DNA from: Myxococcales bacterium
GTDB lineage: Bacteria > Myxococcota_A > UBA9160 > UBA4427
Direction of reading: 5' to 3'
Length of the DNA stretch: 64,000 bases
NCBI GenBank assembly: GCA_012959805.1
Contig: DUCN01000057.1
Coordinates: 38,807-102,806, forward strand
Under the pieces are notes generated by a model. That model did no database searches. It had not been told where the DNA came from and saw only the letters and a program-made list of their open reading frames with translations. A program made the position numbers and the translations under genes. Each line of letters opens with the position of its first letter. Position 1 is the first letter of the stretch. Shown one piece after another: positions 1-8,264 of the stretch.

Positions 1-1
1 T

Positions 2-487
2 GAGGGAGCGTCCTGTGTCGTCACGTCCTGCGACGATGAGAATTCCAACGCCGCCGAACGCGTCGAACAATTCTGGCGAGACCTTGGTGCGAGGGTGCTT
101 CGCCGTAGCCCGGCAGTACACGACGAAGAGGTCGCCTGGGTCAGTCATCTGCCCCATCTGCTCTCCTTCGCATTCGCGGAATCGCTACACTCGGCGCCCG
201 CGAATGTTGGGGAATTGGCGGGAAGCGGCTTTAGAGACTTCACGCGCATCGCGCAGAGTGATTCCGAACTGTGGGGAGAGATTCTCAGTCTGAATCGAAA
301 GGCCCTGTCGGGGCCCTTGAGTCAATTTTCCGAGTCACTGGCGAAGCTCTCCCGGATACTCGAGGAGGGCGACGGAGAAGCTCTCGAACAGATGTTAAGC
401 CAAGCTCGGATGCGGTTGTCCGAGGTCGCGGCCAGCCAAACAAAGAGTGCACAGGCTAATGAAGAATCGGATGGGATCGATCGATGA
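2..487 (+). CDS. tyrA: Prephenate dehydrogenase, C-terminal part (cut by window edge)
   Basis: The frame is open from base 2, so the gene begins upstream of the window; 161 residues are visible. It would oxidise prephenate to 4-hydroxyphenylpyruvate in tyrosine synthesis. The all-helical C-terminal domain of TyrA is recognisable by the segment VAWVSHLPHLLSFAFAESL, followed by a SGFRDFTRIAQSD stretch and an LNRKAL motif, in the order usual for the family. After the catalytic domain the last 40 residues are polar and charged. The stop lies 125 bases before rpsA. In many proteobacteria tyrA, aroA and cmk precede rpsA; here aroA and cmk are not between the two. The family call is firm; substrate (prephenate or arogenate) cannot be decided from this part. 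Confidence 0.85.
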   Translation, partial: EGASCVVTSCDDENSNAAERVEQFWRDLGARVLRRSPAVHDEEVAWVSHLPHLLSFAFAESLHSAPANVGELAGSGFRDFTRIAQSDSELWGEILSLNRKALSGPLSQFSESLAKLSRILEEGDGEALEQMLSQARMRLSEVAASQTKSAQANEESDGIDR

Positions 488-612
488 TTCCAATTCAGTA
501 TCTGAACAGAGAGAGTTTGAACGTTTTCTTGGAACACCTTTAATTAATTCAACCTAATCCATGGCCGTTCGCAGAGCGCGGATCCGGCCACCAGGAGCAA
601 TGAGAAACCACA

Positions 613-2334
613 ATGAGTGAAACAACAGAAGAATCCGGAGGCGGCGAAAGTTTTGCCGACCTTTTTGGAAACAGCGAACGATCCTTCAAAGAGGGTGAAA
701 TCGCGCGCGGTACAGTCCTCTCGATCGACAACGACTGGGTCCAGATCGATATCGGCTTCAAGTCCGAGGGAATGATCGCGTCTTGGGAATTCATGACAGA
801 AGAGGGTCGGCTCACCATCGCCGTTGGGGATGATGTCGAGGTCCTCGTCGAAGAAGTCGAGAATGAAGATGGCCAGCTCGTCCTGTCCAAGGAAAAGGCA
901 GAACGGCTCAAGGTCTGGGACGAGATCAGTAATGCGTTCGACAACGAGGAACCCGTCGAGGGAACGATCGTTGCGCGAGTGAAGGGTGGCCTCTCCGTCG
1001 ACATCGGCGTGAAAGCATTCCTTCCGGGTTCGCAGGTCGATCTTCGTCCGGTTCGAAATCTCGAAGCCCTGCTTGGCGAGAAGGCGAATTTCAAGATCAT
1101 CAAGTTCAATAAACGCCGAGGCAATATTGTGCTCTCGCGTCGAGCTCTGCTCGAGACCGAACGGAAGATGATGCGAGAAGCGACACTCGCGACCTTGTCG
1201 GAAGGTCAGATTCTCGATGGCGTGATCAAGAACCTCACCGACTACGGTGCCTTCATCGATCTCGGTGGAATCGATGGCCTCCTGCATATCACGGATATGT
1301 CCTGGGGCCGGATCAATCATCCGGGCGAGTTGTTTCATGTCGGCGACGAGATCAAGGTCAAGGTTCTCAAATTCGACCAAGAGGCGGAGCGTGTCTCACT
1401 AGGTCTCAAGCAGATCCAGCCGGATCCGTGGGTCGATGCAGGGATGCGTTACCCGATCGGCATGCGGATTCGCGGCAAGGTGGTATCGCTAACAGACTAC
1501 GGTGCGTTCATCGAACTCGAACCGGGCATCGAGGGACTCGTTCATGTCTCCGAGATGTCGTGGACCAAACGGGTCAAGCATCCGTCCAAGGTCGTCAGCA
1601 TTGCGGACGAAGTCGAAGCGATTGTGCTCGATGTCGATGAGCGAGATCGGAAGATTTCACTTGGCATGAAGCAGATCGAAGAGAATCCGTGGACGGTGAT
1701 CGAGGACAAGTATCCGGTCGGGACCGAGGTGTCGGGTCAGATTCGAAACATCACGAACTTCGGAATCTTTGTCGGTCTCGAAGAAGGCATCGACGGGCTG
1801 GTTCACGTCTCGGATATTTCCTGGACAGAACAGGTCAAACATCCTTCGGATCGATTCGAGAAGGGTGACGAAGTGAAGGCGGTCGTGCTGAAGATCGACA
1901 AGGAGAACGAAAAATTCTCCCTGGGTATCAAGCAGCTCGAGGCCAACCCGTGGAACGACATTCTGAAGAAGTACGCGGTGGGCAGCGAAATTACAGGACC
2001 GGTCTCGAGTGTGACTGACTTCGGTGTTTTCGTGCAGCTCGAGGACGGCATCGATGGATTGGTCTACAGCTCCGAGCTGGCAGCCGAGCGCATCGAAACC
2101 CCATCCGAACACTTCAAGGATGGACAAGAAATCACTGCATTGATCGTGAAGGTCGACGCCAACGAGCAGAAAATCTCGCTGTCGATTCGAGCGGTTGGTG
2201 ACAAAGTCGAGCGAGCGGCGCTGAAGGAGTTGGCTGCACAACAGTCAGCAACTCAGACGACTACGCTGGGTGATCTCTTGGCCGAGAAGCTGCAAGCGCA
2301 GCAATCGGGCGATTCCGAAAAGAAGTCGGAGTAG
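613..2334 (+). CDS. rpsA: 30S ribosomal protein S1
   Basis: S1 binds mRNA on the small ribosomal subunit and helps initiation on weak or structured leaders. The 573-residue product has six S1 (OB-fold) repeats, roughly at residues 28-92, 110-175, 195-265, 280-352, 367-440 and 454-525. Repeats 3-6 show the repeated DYGAFI / GLVHVS / KISLGMKQ signatures; repeats 1-2 are divergent, as in proteobacterial S1 where they dock on the ribosome. Length is close to the usual 550-580. The start is an ATG whose nearest AGGAG (593-597) is about 16 bases away, too far for normal pairing. That AGGAG lies just before another ATG (600) opening a six-codon reading frame that overlaps the rpsA start. A weak Shine-Dalgarno is common for rpsA, which is autoregulated. 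A terminator follows. Confidence 0.97.
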   Translation: MSETTEESGGGESFADLFGNSERSFKEGEIARGTVLSIDNDWVQIDIGFKSEGMIASWEFMTEEGRLTIAVGDDVEVLVEEVENEDGQLVLSKEKAERLKVWDEISNAFDNEEPVEGTIVARVKGGLSVDIGVKAFLPGSQVDLRPVRNLEALLGEKANFKIIKFNKRRGNIVLSRRALLETERKMMREATLATLSEGQILDGVIKNLTDYGAFIDLGGIDGLLHITDMSWGRINHPGELFHVGDEIKVKVLKFDQEAERVSLGLKQIQPDPWVDAGMRYPIGMRIRGKVVSLTDYGAFIELEPGIEGLVHVSEMSWTKRVKHPSKVVSIADEVEAIVLDVDERDRKISLGMKQIEENPWTVIEDKYPVGTEVSGQIRNITNFGIFVGLEEGIDGLVHVSDISWTEQVKHPSDRFEKGDEVKAVVLKIDKENEKFSLGIKQLEANPWNDILKKYAVGSEITGPVSSVTDFGVFVQLEDGIDGLVYSSELAAERIETPSEHFKDGQEITALIVKVDANEQKISLSIRAVGDKVERAALKELAAQQSATQTTTLGDLLAEKLQAQQSGDSEKKSE

Positions 2335-2340
2335 GCATTC

Positions 2341-2376
2341 GGGGCATCCGCGCAGGCGGGTGCCCCGTCTTTCTTT
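2341..2376 (+). terminator. Intrinsic terminator after rpsA
   Basis: GGGGCA (2341-2346) pairs with TGCCCC (2361-2366), and inner CCGC/GCGG bases extend the stem. It is followed directly by a pyrimidine tract rich in T (GTCTTTCTTTCT). It starts seven bases after the rpsA stop and separates rpsA from the IHF/HU gene. Confidence 0.8.
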
Positions 2377-2413
2377 CTCCTAGCTGGCTTGCTGAAATGT
2401 CTGGAGAGACCGA

Positions 2414-2755
2414 ATGACGAAGAGCGGTTTGATCGAGGAAGTCGCGAAACGCACACCGCACATCTCAAAGAAGGACACAGAGGTCGTGGTGAACACGATC
2501 TTCGATGCGATGATCGAGGCCCTCCGTTCAGGAGACCGAATAGAGATTCGTGGCTTCGGTTCTTTTCAAGTGAAAATTCGAGAAGCGCGCGACGGACGTA
2601 ACCCGAAGACCGGTGAGTCCGTGCATATCTCGGCAAAGCGGACGCCATTCTTCAAGGTGGGGAAAGAACTGAAAGAGATGGTCGACGGTGTGCCGGCGAC
2701 GGAACCTGAAACCGAGGTAGATGGGGGTACGTCCGAGGAGTCTGCGATCGGTTAG
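2414..2755 (+). CDS. ihfB: Integration host factor beta / HU-family DNA-binding protein
   Basis: A 113-residue histone-like DNA-bending protein. The first 93 residues match the HU/IHF fold, with the helical dimerisation part (residues 1-40), the signature GDRIEIRGFGSFQV (about 40-53) and the DNA-binding arm with GRNPKTGES (about 60-68). The last 20 residues are an acidic tail not present in most IHF subunits. Its place directly after rpsA is the classic position of ihfB (himD), which supports IHF-beta over HU; without the alpha subunit in view this remains inference. It acts in the nucleoid in replication, recombination and promoter looping. Confidence 0.9.
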   Translation: MTKSGLIEEVAKRTPHISKKDTEVVVNTIFDAMIEALRSGDRIEIRGFGSFQVKIREARDGRNPKTGESVHISAKRTPFFKVGKELKEMVDGVPATEPETEVDGGTSEESAIG

Positions 2756-2806
2756 CCAGACGATGTGAGCGCGAATCAGTTTTCTTGGAGCCTCGGGGGG
2801 TGAAGT

Positions 2807-3187
2807 ATGAAACGGCTGTTGTTTTGGTTGGTGTTGGTCGGTCTATTCATCGCAGCGCTCTGGGCAGGTTGGACTTTTCGCGCGAGCAACTCGGTTCCAG
2901 TCGATCTCGAATTGATCTGGATCCGTATTCCAAATGTCGAATTGTGGTGGGTGGTGCTTGGCTCGATGGCCATCGGTGCGGGTTTAGCAACGACCAGCGT
3001 GGGATTTTCGTGGCTGCGGGGGCATCTGCTCAACCTGCGATACCGCCGTGCGATCAGGAAGCTCGAGACTGAACTGCATGAAATGCGCAGCTTGCCGCTC
3101 AGCGGAAGTCGGGGCACGGCGCCTGAGCCGCTGAGACTCGACCCGGCAGATCCGAATCTGGCCGTGGCGGCTGGGAAAGTCAGTTAG
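2807..3187 (+). CDS. lapA: LapA-domain inner-membrane protein (DUF1049)
   Basis: A 126-residue protein with two hydrophobic segments, residues 4-24 and about 46-67, separated by a short polar loop that contains VDLELIWIRIP. This two-helix layout and the loop match LapA (YciS). A basic cytoplasmic stretch (residues 75-95) follows and is predicted to be helical. In E. coli LapA works with LapB in controlling LpxC turnover and thereby lipopolysaccharide synthesis. The next gene, four bases on, is a LapB-like TPR protein, so the pair is conserved here. A GGGG run 6-10 bases upstream of the ATG serves as ribosome-binding site. Confidence 0.85.
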   Translation: MKRLLFWLVLVGLFIAALWAGWTFRASNSVPVDLELIWIRIPNVELWWVVLGSMAIGAGLATTSVGFSWLRGHLLNLRYRRAIRKLETELHEMRSLPLSGSRGTAPEPLRLDPADPNLAVAAGKVS

Positions 3188-3190
3188 TTC

Positions 3191-4222
3191 GTGCGTTGGA
3201 GGCGGAATCAGGGTGCGGCCGCGGCATCGCAAATCGAACTCGCCTGGCGGCGTGCGTTGCGCGCAGCCATCGATGGCAATTGGCCGAGAGCCGAGACATG
3301 GCTCGAGCGGATTGTTGAGGCAAATAGCAAGAACATCGATGCCTATCTGGCCCTGGCGAGGCTCTACAGGAATCACGGCGCGATCGGTCGCGCCATTCGC
3401 ATGCATCAGAACTTGCTACTTCGATCGGAGCTGAATCGCAGTGAGCGAGCCGAAGCTTTGTTGGAACTCGGGCGAGATTTCGAAGAAGGCGGCTTTCATT
3501 CGCGGGCGGCAGCAACCTTTGAAGAACTGCTCGGACTCGACTCTGGCAACGCTGAGATCCTCGAACGACTGATTTCGCTCTTACTCGCATTGGGTGAGTT
3601 TTCGCGCGGGCTTTCGCTGGTGAAGCGATTGCGGCGACGAAATCGTGAAGCTGGGGACCGTTTGGAAGTGGCGCTCTTGTTGGCGCAGTCGGATGCCCAG
3701 ATCGAATCCGGGGATCATGACGGTGCGCGGCGATCGATCAAACGCTGCCTTAGGCGGAATAAATCTTGTGGTCGCGCCTGGCTGAGGTTAGGTGAGCTCG
3801 AGGCAGAGCGGGGCAAGACTAATCGCGCACTGGAGGCTTGGAAGCACGGCGCAGAAACAGATCAGGAGGCGGCTGCCGAGATCTATCCGAAACTCGCTGC
3901 GACCTTTGCTGCGAAGGACAAGGCGGAAGCTTTTGATGCATTTCTGTTGAAGCTTCTCGATCGTCGCCCAGAAGATCATTCCGCTCGGATCGCGCTCGCT
4001 CGTGTTCGTAGGAGTCGAGGCGATTCGGCTTCGGCGATCGAGGAGCTGGCGCGCGCGGTCGAGATCACACCCGAGGAGTTGAGTCTCCGAAGCGAATTGG
4101 GAAGGCAATTGATCGCGGCGGGGCAGGATTCGGAAGCGTTGAAGGCTTATGCTGGACTCCTCGAACTGATCGACCGTCTTTCGTCACCCCTCAATGACAT
4201 AGACGAGGAGGTCGGCCATTGA
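3191..4222 (+). CDS. lapB: LapB-like TPR protein lacking the rubredoxin tail
   Basis: The product of 343 residues starts at GTG three bases after the lapA stop. It is built from tandem tetratricopeptide repeats from about residue 20 to 330, for example AYLALARLYRNHGAIGRAI and RAWLRLGELEAERGKTNRA. Its order and spacing resemble LapB (YciM), the inner-membrane adaptor that presents LpxC to FtsH in enterobacteria. Two usual LapB parts are absent: there is no N-terminal membrane helix and no C-terminal CxxC...CxxC rubredoxin-like metal knot; the protein ends after the last TPR. It may depend on LapA for membrane attachment. Its stop overlaps the mutS start by four bases. Confidence 0.75.
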   Translation: MRWRRNQGAAAASQIELAWRRALRAAIDGNWPRAETWLERIVEANSKNIDAYLALARLYRNHGAIGRAIRMHQNLLLRSELNRSERAEALLELGRDFEEGGFHSRAAATFEELLGLDSGNAEILERLISLLLALGEFSRGLSLVKRLRRRNREAGDRLEVALLLAQSDAQIESGDHDGARRSIKRCLRRNKSCGRAWLRLGELEAERGKTNRALEAWKHGAETDQEAAAEIYPKLAATFAAKDKAEAFDAFLLKLLDRRPEDHSARIALARVRRSRGDSASAIEELARAVEITPEELSLRSELGRQLIAAGQDSEALKAYAGLLELIDRLSSPLNDIDEEVGH

Positions 4223-7041
4223 GCCAGTCTGCCTTGGACACGCCGATGATGCGGCAGTTCTTGAAGGTTAAGGCCGAGTATCCGGATTCGGTTGTCTTTT
4301 ATCGGATGGGTGATTTCTACGAGATGTTTCTGCACGACGCAGAACTCGTTGCGCCGCTTCTCGACATAACGCTGACTTCGAGAAACAAGGACAAGGCGGA
4401 TTCCATTCCGATGTGTGGGATCCCCGTGCATGCGGCAGATGCGCACATCAAGCGACTCGCCAGTCTGGGGCATCGGATCGCGATTTGTGAACAGGTCGAA
4501 GATCCAAAGGACACGGGCGGGAAACGCCTGGTACGCCGCGCCGTCGTCGAGGTTGTCACACCGGGGCTGGTCGGCGATCCAGCAGGCTTGGACGCGCATA
4601 CCATCGTGGCTGTCGCGGCCATTTACGTCGGAGAGGGTTTCGGCCTCGCCGTTCTCGAAGCATCCACCGCCGATTTTCGGGCAACGGGTATCTCTGATGA
4701 CGCGGGGAAGAATTCCGCCAAGAAGAAAGACGGCGAGCTTCCGGAAGCACTGATTCAAGAGTTGGCGCGAATCGGCCCACGAGAGCTCCTGGTGCCGAAG
4801 TCGCTCGTGATGGAGGCCCAGCGTGTTCTCCCTTATGTGATCGAGAATCTGGCGATCCGGGAACTTCCCGAGAGTGCGTTCATGGAAGGACCGAATGTTC
4901 CGGCCTGGCAGGGTGGATTCCTCGATGAGCAGGATCCGGCTTCTCGCGCTGCCGTAGCCATCGCGAACTACTTGATCGAGAACCAGCCCTTCGCTCGAGA
5001 GAACCCACCGCGGTTGCAGCGTTATGAAATCGCCGATGCGGTCGTGCTGGACGCTTCGACCCGAAGACATCTCGAGCTACACGAAAACAGCGAAGATCGA
5101 GGTCGCGCGGGTACGCTACTTTCGGAGCTGGATGTGACCTGTTGCGCGCTAGGCGCACGGAGGTTGTCGCATTGGCTCGCGTATCCGCTGCTATCGATCA
5201 AGGAGATCGACAAGCGTCACGACGCGGTCGCGTTTCTGGTGGGCAAGGACCGGCTTCGCGCAAAATTGCGCGAAGCGATGAGACCTGTTCGCGATCTCGA
5301 CCGGCTGCTCTCCCGTGCGACTCGCCCGGGCGCGGTGCCTAGGGACCTCGGCGCTTTGCGCAGCTCGCTTCAGGCGCTGCCGAAAGTCGTGTCGACCATT
5401 GCGTCCGGGGGCGCACTCGACGCAAATGAGGCCATGCTGCTCGTCGAAGCTCCGTCTTCCCCCGATGGTTCGAGGCCGGGTGAACTCGGTGATCCGATGG
5501 CACGGGTACTGGATCTGCCCGTCCCTCGCCCGGCTTTGACGTCACTTCTCGAAGACGGATTGATCGATGAACCTCCGGTGATTGCACGGGGTTCTCGCGG
5601 TGCAAACGAAACCGGCTATATCCGGGAGGGCTATCGCAGCGATCTCGACGTGCTTCGCGAGAGCGCGACGAAGGGACGTGAGTGGATCGCTGGGCTCGAA
5701 GCTGCCGAACGGGAGCGAACGGGGATTGCGACACTCAAAATCAGATTTCACCCCGTTCATGGTTATTCCCTCGAAGTTGGGAAGGCGCACCTCGCCAAGG
5801 TTCCCGAAGACTTCGAACGCAAGCAGACCCTGGCAAGTGTCGAACGTTTTACCACCGAGGCGCTTCGCGAAGTCGAGTCCAAGGTCATGGGGGCCAACGA
5901 GCGGGCGGCGAAACTCGAGCGTGAAATTTTCGAGTCGCTGCGACAATCCGTTTGCCTCGAGTCGGAGGCGATTAGGGAAGCAGCGTCGCGTGTGGCCACG
6001 CTCGACGCATTGGCTTCTCTTGCTGAAGTGGCGAGAAGGAATCGCTGGGTGCGCCCGGACGTGGATCTGGGGGAGAGTCTCGACATCAAGGGCGGACGAC
6101 ATCCGGTGGTGGAATCGGTTCTTGGGCGCCAAGGCTCTGACGGCTTTGTTCCCAATGACACCAAGCTCGATCCTTCTGGACGACAAATTCTCCTTTTGAC
6201 CGGACCTAACATGTCTGGCAAGAGTACCTATCTCCGCCAGGTGGCCTTGATCGTTTTGATGGCGCAGATGGGGAGCTTCGTCCCAGCCGAGTCCGCCCGC
6301 GTGGGCATCGTCGACCGTGTCTTTACCCGTGTGGGCGCATCGGATCGACTGTCCCGGGGAGAATCGACCTTCATGGTCGAGATGCGCGAGACGTCAGAAA
6401 TTCTCAGTCAGGCTACACGCCGCAGTCTCGTCATTCTCGATGAGATCGGTCGCGGAACATCCACCTTTGATGGATTGTCGATCGCATGGTCGGTGGCCGA
6501 ATATCTTCACGACACCCGAGGCGTCGAAGCCAGGACGCTTTTTGCCACGCATTACCACGAGCTTGTCGCGCTGTCGGATACGAAGGCTCGAATTCATAAC
6601 GCGCATTTCGAAGTGCGCGAATGGAATGAAGAAGTCATCTTCTTGCGCCGACTTGTCGAAGGCGGAGCCAGTCGCTCCTATGGTATTCAGGTCGCGCGAC
6701 TCGCGGGGCTGCCCCAGCGTGTGATCGAACGAGCGCGATCGATTCTTCTCGATCTCGAGGCCGGAGACCTGCCTGGCGGACAATCGAAACAAGCGCGCCC
6801 ATCCTCCGAGGGTCAACTCTCCCTGGCCCTTCGACCATTGCGATCGCCCAAAGGCGAGGCTGAGGCGGAGCTCATTCGAGCTTTCCGCGAACTCGCGCCC
6901 GAATCGATGACGCCGATCGATGCATTGACCTGGTTGGTGAAGGCGGGCGAGGAACTTCGTCTCGAGGCCTCCGAGGGGGGCGAGGAAGCGCATCGTGACC
7001 GGCGTGGTGAGCCAAGCAAAAGTGACGAGGCGGGATCATGA
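4219..7041 (+). CDS. mutS: DNA mismatch repair protein MutS
   Basis: MutS recognises mispaired bases and signals through MutL. The 940-residue protein starts at TTG inside the lapB stop (TTGA), preceded by GAGGAGG at 4206-4212, a strong ribosome-binding site that fixes the start. The N-terminal mismatch-binding domain has the Phe-x-Glu wedge (FYEMF, about residue 33-37). Connector, lever and clamp domains follow. The ATPase has Walker A TGPNMSGKST near residue 660, then the DEIGRGTSTFDG Walker B and the FATHYHEL loop. The C-terminal 100 residues are charged, with a helical segment resembling the MutS tetramerisation region. All key residues are present. Confidence 0.97.
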   Translation: MSQSALDTPMMRQFLKVKAEYPDSVVFYRMGDFYEMFLHDAELVAPLLDITLTSRNKDKADSIPMCGIPVHAADAHIKRLASLGHRIAICEQVEDPKDTGGKRLVRRAVVEVVTPGLVGDPAGLDAHTIVAVAAIYVGEGFGLAVLEASTADFRATGISDDAGKNSAKKKDGELPEALIQELARIGPRELLVPKSLVMEAQRVLPYVIENLAIRELPESAFMEGPNVPAWQGGFLDEQDPASRAAVAIANYLIENQPFARENPPRLQRYEIADAVVLDASTRRHLELHENSEDRGRAGTLLSELDVTCCALGARRLSHWLAYPLLSIKEIDKRHDAVAFLVGKDRLRAKLREAMRPVRDLDRLLSRATRPGAVPRDLGALRSSLQALPKVVSTIASGGALDANEAMLLVEAPSSPDGSRPGELGDPMARVLDLPVPRPALTSLLEDGLIDEPPVIARGSRGANETGYIREGYRSDLDVLRESATKGREWIAGLEAAERERTGIATLKIRFHPVHGYSLEVGKAHLAKVPEDFERKQTLASVERFTTEALREVESKVMGANERAAKLEREIFESLRQSVCLESEAIREAASRVATLDALASLAEVARRNRWVRPDVDLGESLDIKGGRHPVVESVLGRQGSDGFVPNDTKLDPSGRQILLLTGPNMSGKSTYLRQVALIVLMAQMGSFVPAESARVGIVDRVFTRVGASDRLSRGESTFMVEMRETSEILSQATRRSLVILDEIGRGTSTFDGLSIAWSVAEYLHDTRGVEARTLFATHYHELVALSDTKARIHNAHFEVREWNEEVIFLRRLVEGGASRSYGIQVARLAGLPQRVIERARSILLDLEAGDLPGGQSKQARPSSEGQLSLALRPLRSPKGEAEAELIRAFRELAPESMTPIDALTWLVKAGEELRLEASEGGEEAHRDRRGEPSKSDEAGS

Positions 7042-8264
7042 AGGTCGCGGGGCGAATCCGTTCTAGCCTTCTGCTCTTGGGGCTGATGCCGTTCTTGCTT
7101 GGAGTCGAGCGTCCGCCGGGATTGGGCGATGTTCGTGACGTTCGAACCTGGTCCTACGAAGGGTATACGCGAGTCGTTCTCGAACTCTCGCACGAAGTCG
7201 ACCTCTCGAAGGCGAAGCTTGTTAGGCTCGCTGCCAATCGACATGCCGGGCGTCCCGAGAGGCTCTACCTCGACGTTCCCGGTGTCTGGGTCGGGCGGCG
7301 TTATGAGGACGGCGTCGAGGTCGGAGATGGACTCTTGGCGGGCGTTCGCGTTGGGCAGAACACGCTGCGCAACTCTCGGCTGGTGATCGATCTCGAGCGC
7401 TATGACCATCACAGACTCTTTACGTTGCCGAGCCCAGCTCGGATTGTCGTTGACGTCTATGGCGATCCCGTCGAGGCGGCGCCTGATTCGAGCGGACGCC
7501 TTCCAGCCAGTCTGCGCCGGGTTCGTACAGTGGTCGTCGATCCGGGCCATGGAGGGCGCGACCCCGGGGCCACAGGGCTCTACGGCTTGCGCGAGAAGGA
7601 CGTGAATCTATCGATTGCCAAGGGGTTGGCGAAGCGACTCGAGGAGCGTGGCTTTAGAGTCGTCTTGACTCGAGACGACGATCGAACCCTCGATCTGGAG
7701 GAACGCACCGCGATTGCAGAGTCGTCGGGCGGCGATGTCTTTATTTCCATTCATGCGAATGCTTCAAGTCGAGCCAAGACGCGAGGCATCGAGATCTACA
7801 CATTGGATGAGAATCATGAACGCCACAGCCTGGATGTAGCCTCACGGGAAAACGGTGTTCCGGCGTCAAAGCTCGATCCATTGCAGCGAGCGCTGGCCCG
7901 ATTGCGCGTCGATGAAGTCGGATCGCATTCCACGAAGCTGGCCGGTCTGGTTCACGAGCAGGTAATTGCAAGCGCGAAAAAGCGAGATCGATCGCTGCCC
8001 GATCTAGGTGTTAAGAAGGGACCCTTTTATGTCCTTTTCATGTCGAGCATGTCGTCGGTTCTGGTGGAGACCGGATTTCTGACCAACAAGAAGGACGCGA
8101 AGCTGCTCAAGAGTGTGAAATTCCAGCGTGAATTGGCTGAGTCCATTGCCGCCGGCGTTGCCGACTATCGACGACAGATGGAACAAGGCCTGCTCTCCTC
8201 TGCGGAGCCGTCAGCACGTGGGGCTGACAGGGCGGCGGCACGCATCGGGTCTCGGGCGCCTTGA
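7038..8264 (+). CDS. amiC: N-acetylmuramoyl-L-alanine amidase (AMIN + Amidase_3)
   Basis: A 408-residue periplasmic amidase that cleaves the septal peptidoglycan stem peptide from N-acetylmuramic acid during cell separation. Residues 1-22 form an export signal. An AMIN domain (about 28-140) probably binds peptidoglycan at the division site. The Amidase_3 catalytic domain (about 163-390) shows the zinc ligands in DPGHGGRDPGA, the Glu of EKDVNLS, the His of SIHANAS and the catalytic Glu of VETGFLTN. The start ATG overlaps the mutS stop (ATGA). The call of AmiC-type rather than another Ami paralogue rests on the AMIN + Amidase_3 layout. Confidence 0.92.
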   Translation: MKVAGRIRSSLLLLGLMPFLLGVERPPGLGDVRDVRTWSYEGYTRVVLELSHEVDLSKAKLVRLAANRHAGRPERLYLDVPGVWVGRRYEDGVEVGDGLLAGVRVGQNTLRNSRLVIDLERYDHHRLFTLPSPARIVVDVYGDPVEAAPDSSGRLPASLRRVRTVVVDPGHGGRDPGATGLYGLREKDVNLSIAKGLAKRLEERGFRVVLTRDDDRTLDLEERTAIAESSGGDVFISIHANASSRAKTRGIEIYTLDENHERHSLDVASRENGVPASKLDPLQRALARLRVDEVGSHSTKLAGLVHEQVIASAKKRDRSLPDLGVKKGPFYVLFMSSMSSVLVETGFLTNKKDAKLLKSVKFQRELAESIAAGVADYRRQMEQGLLSSAEPSARGADRAAARIGSRAP

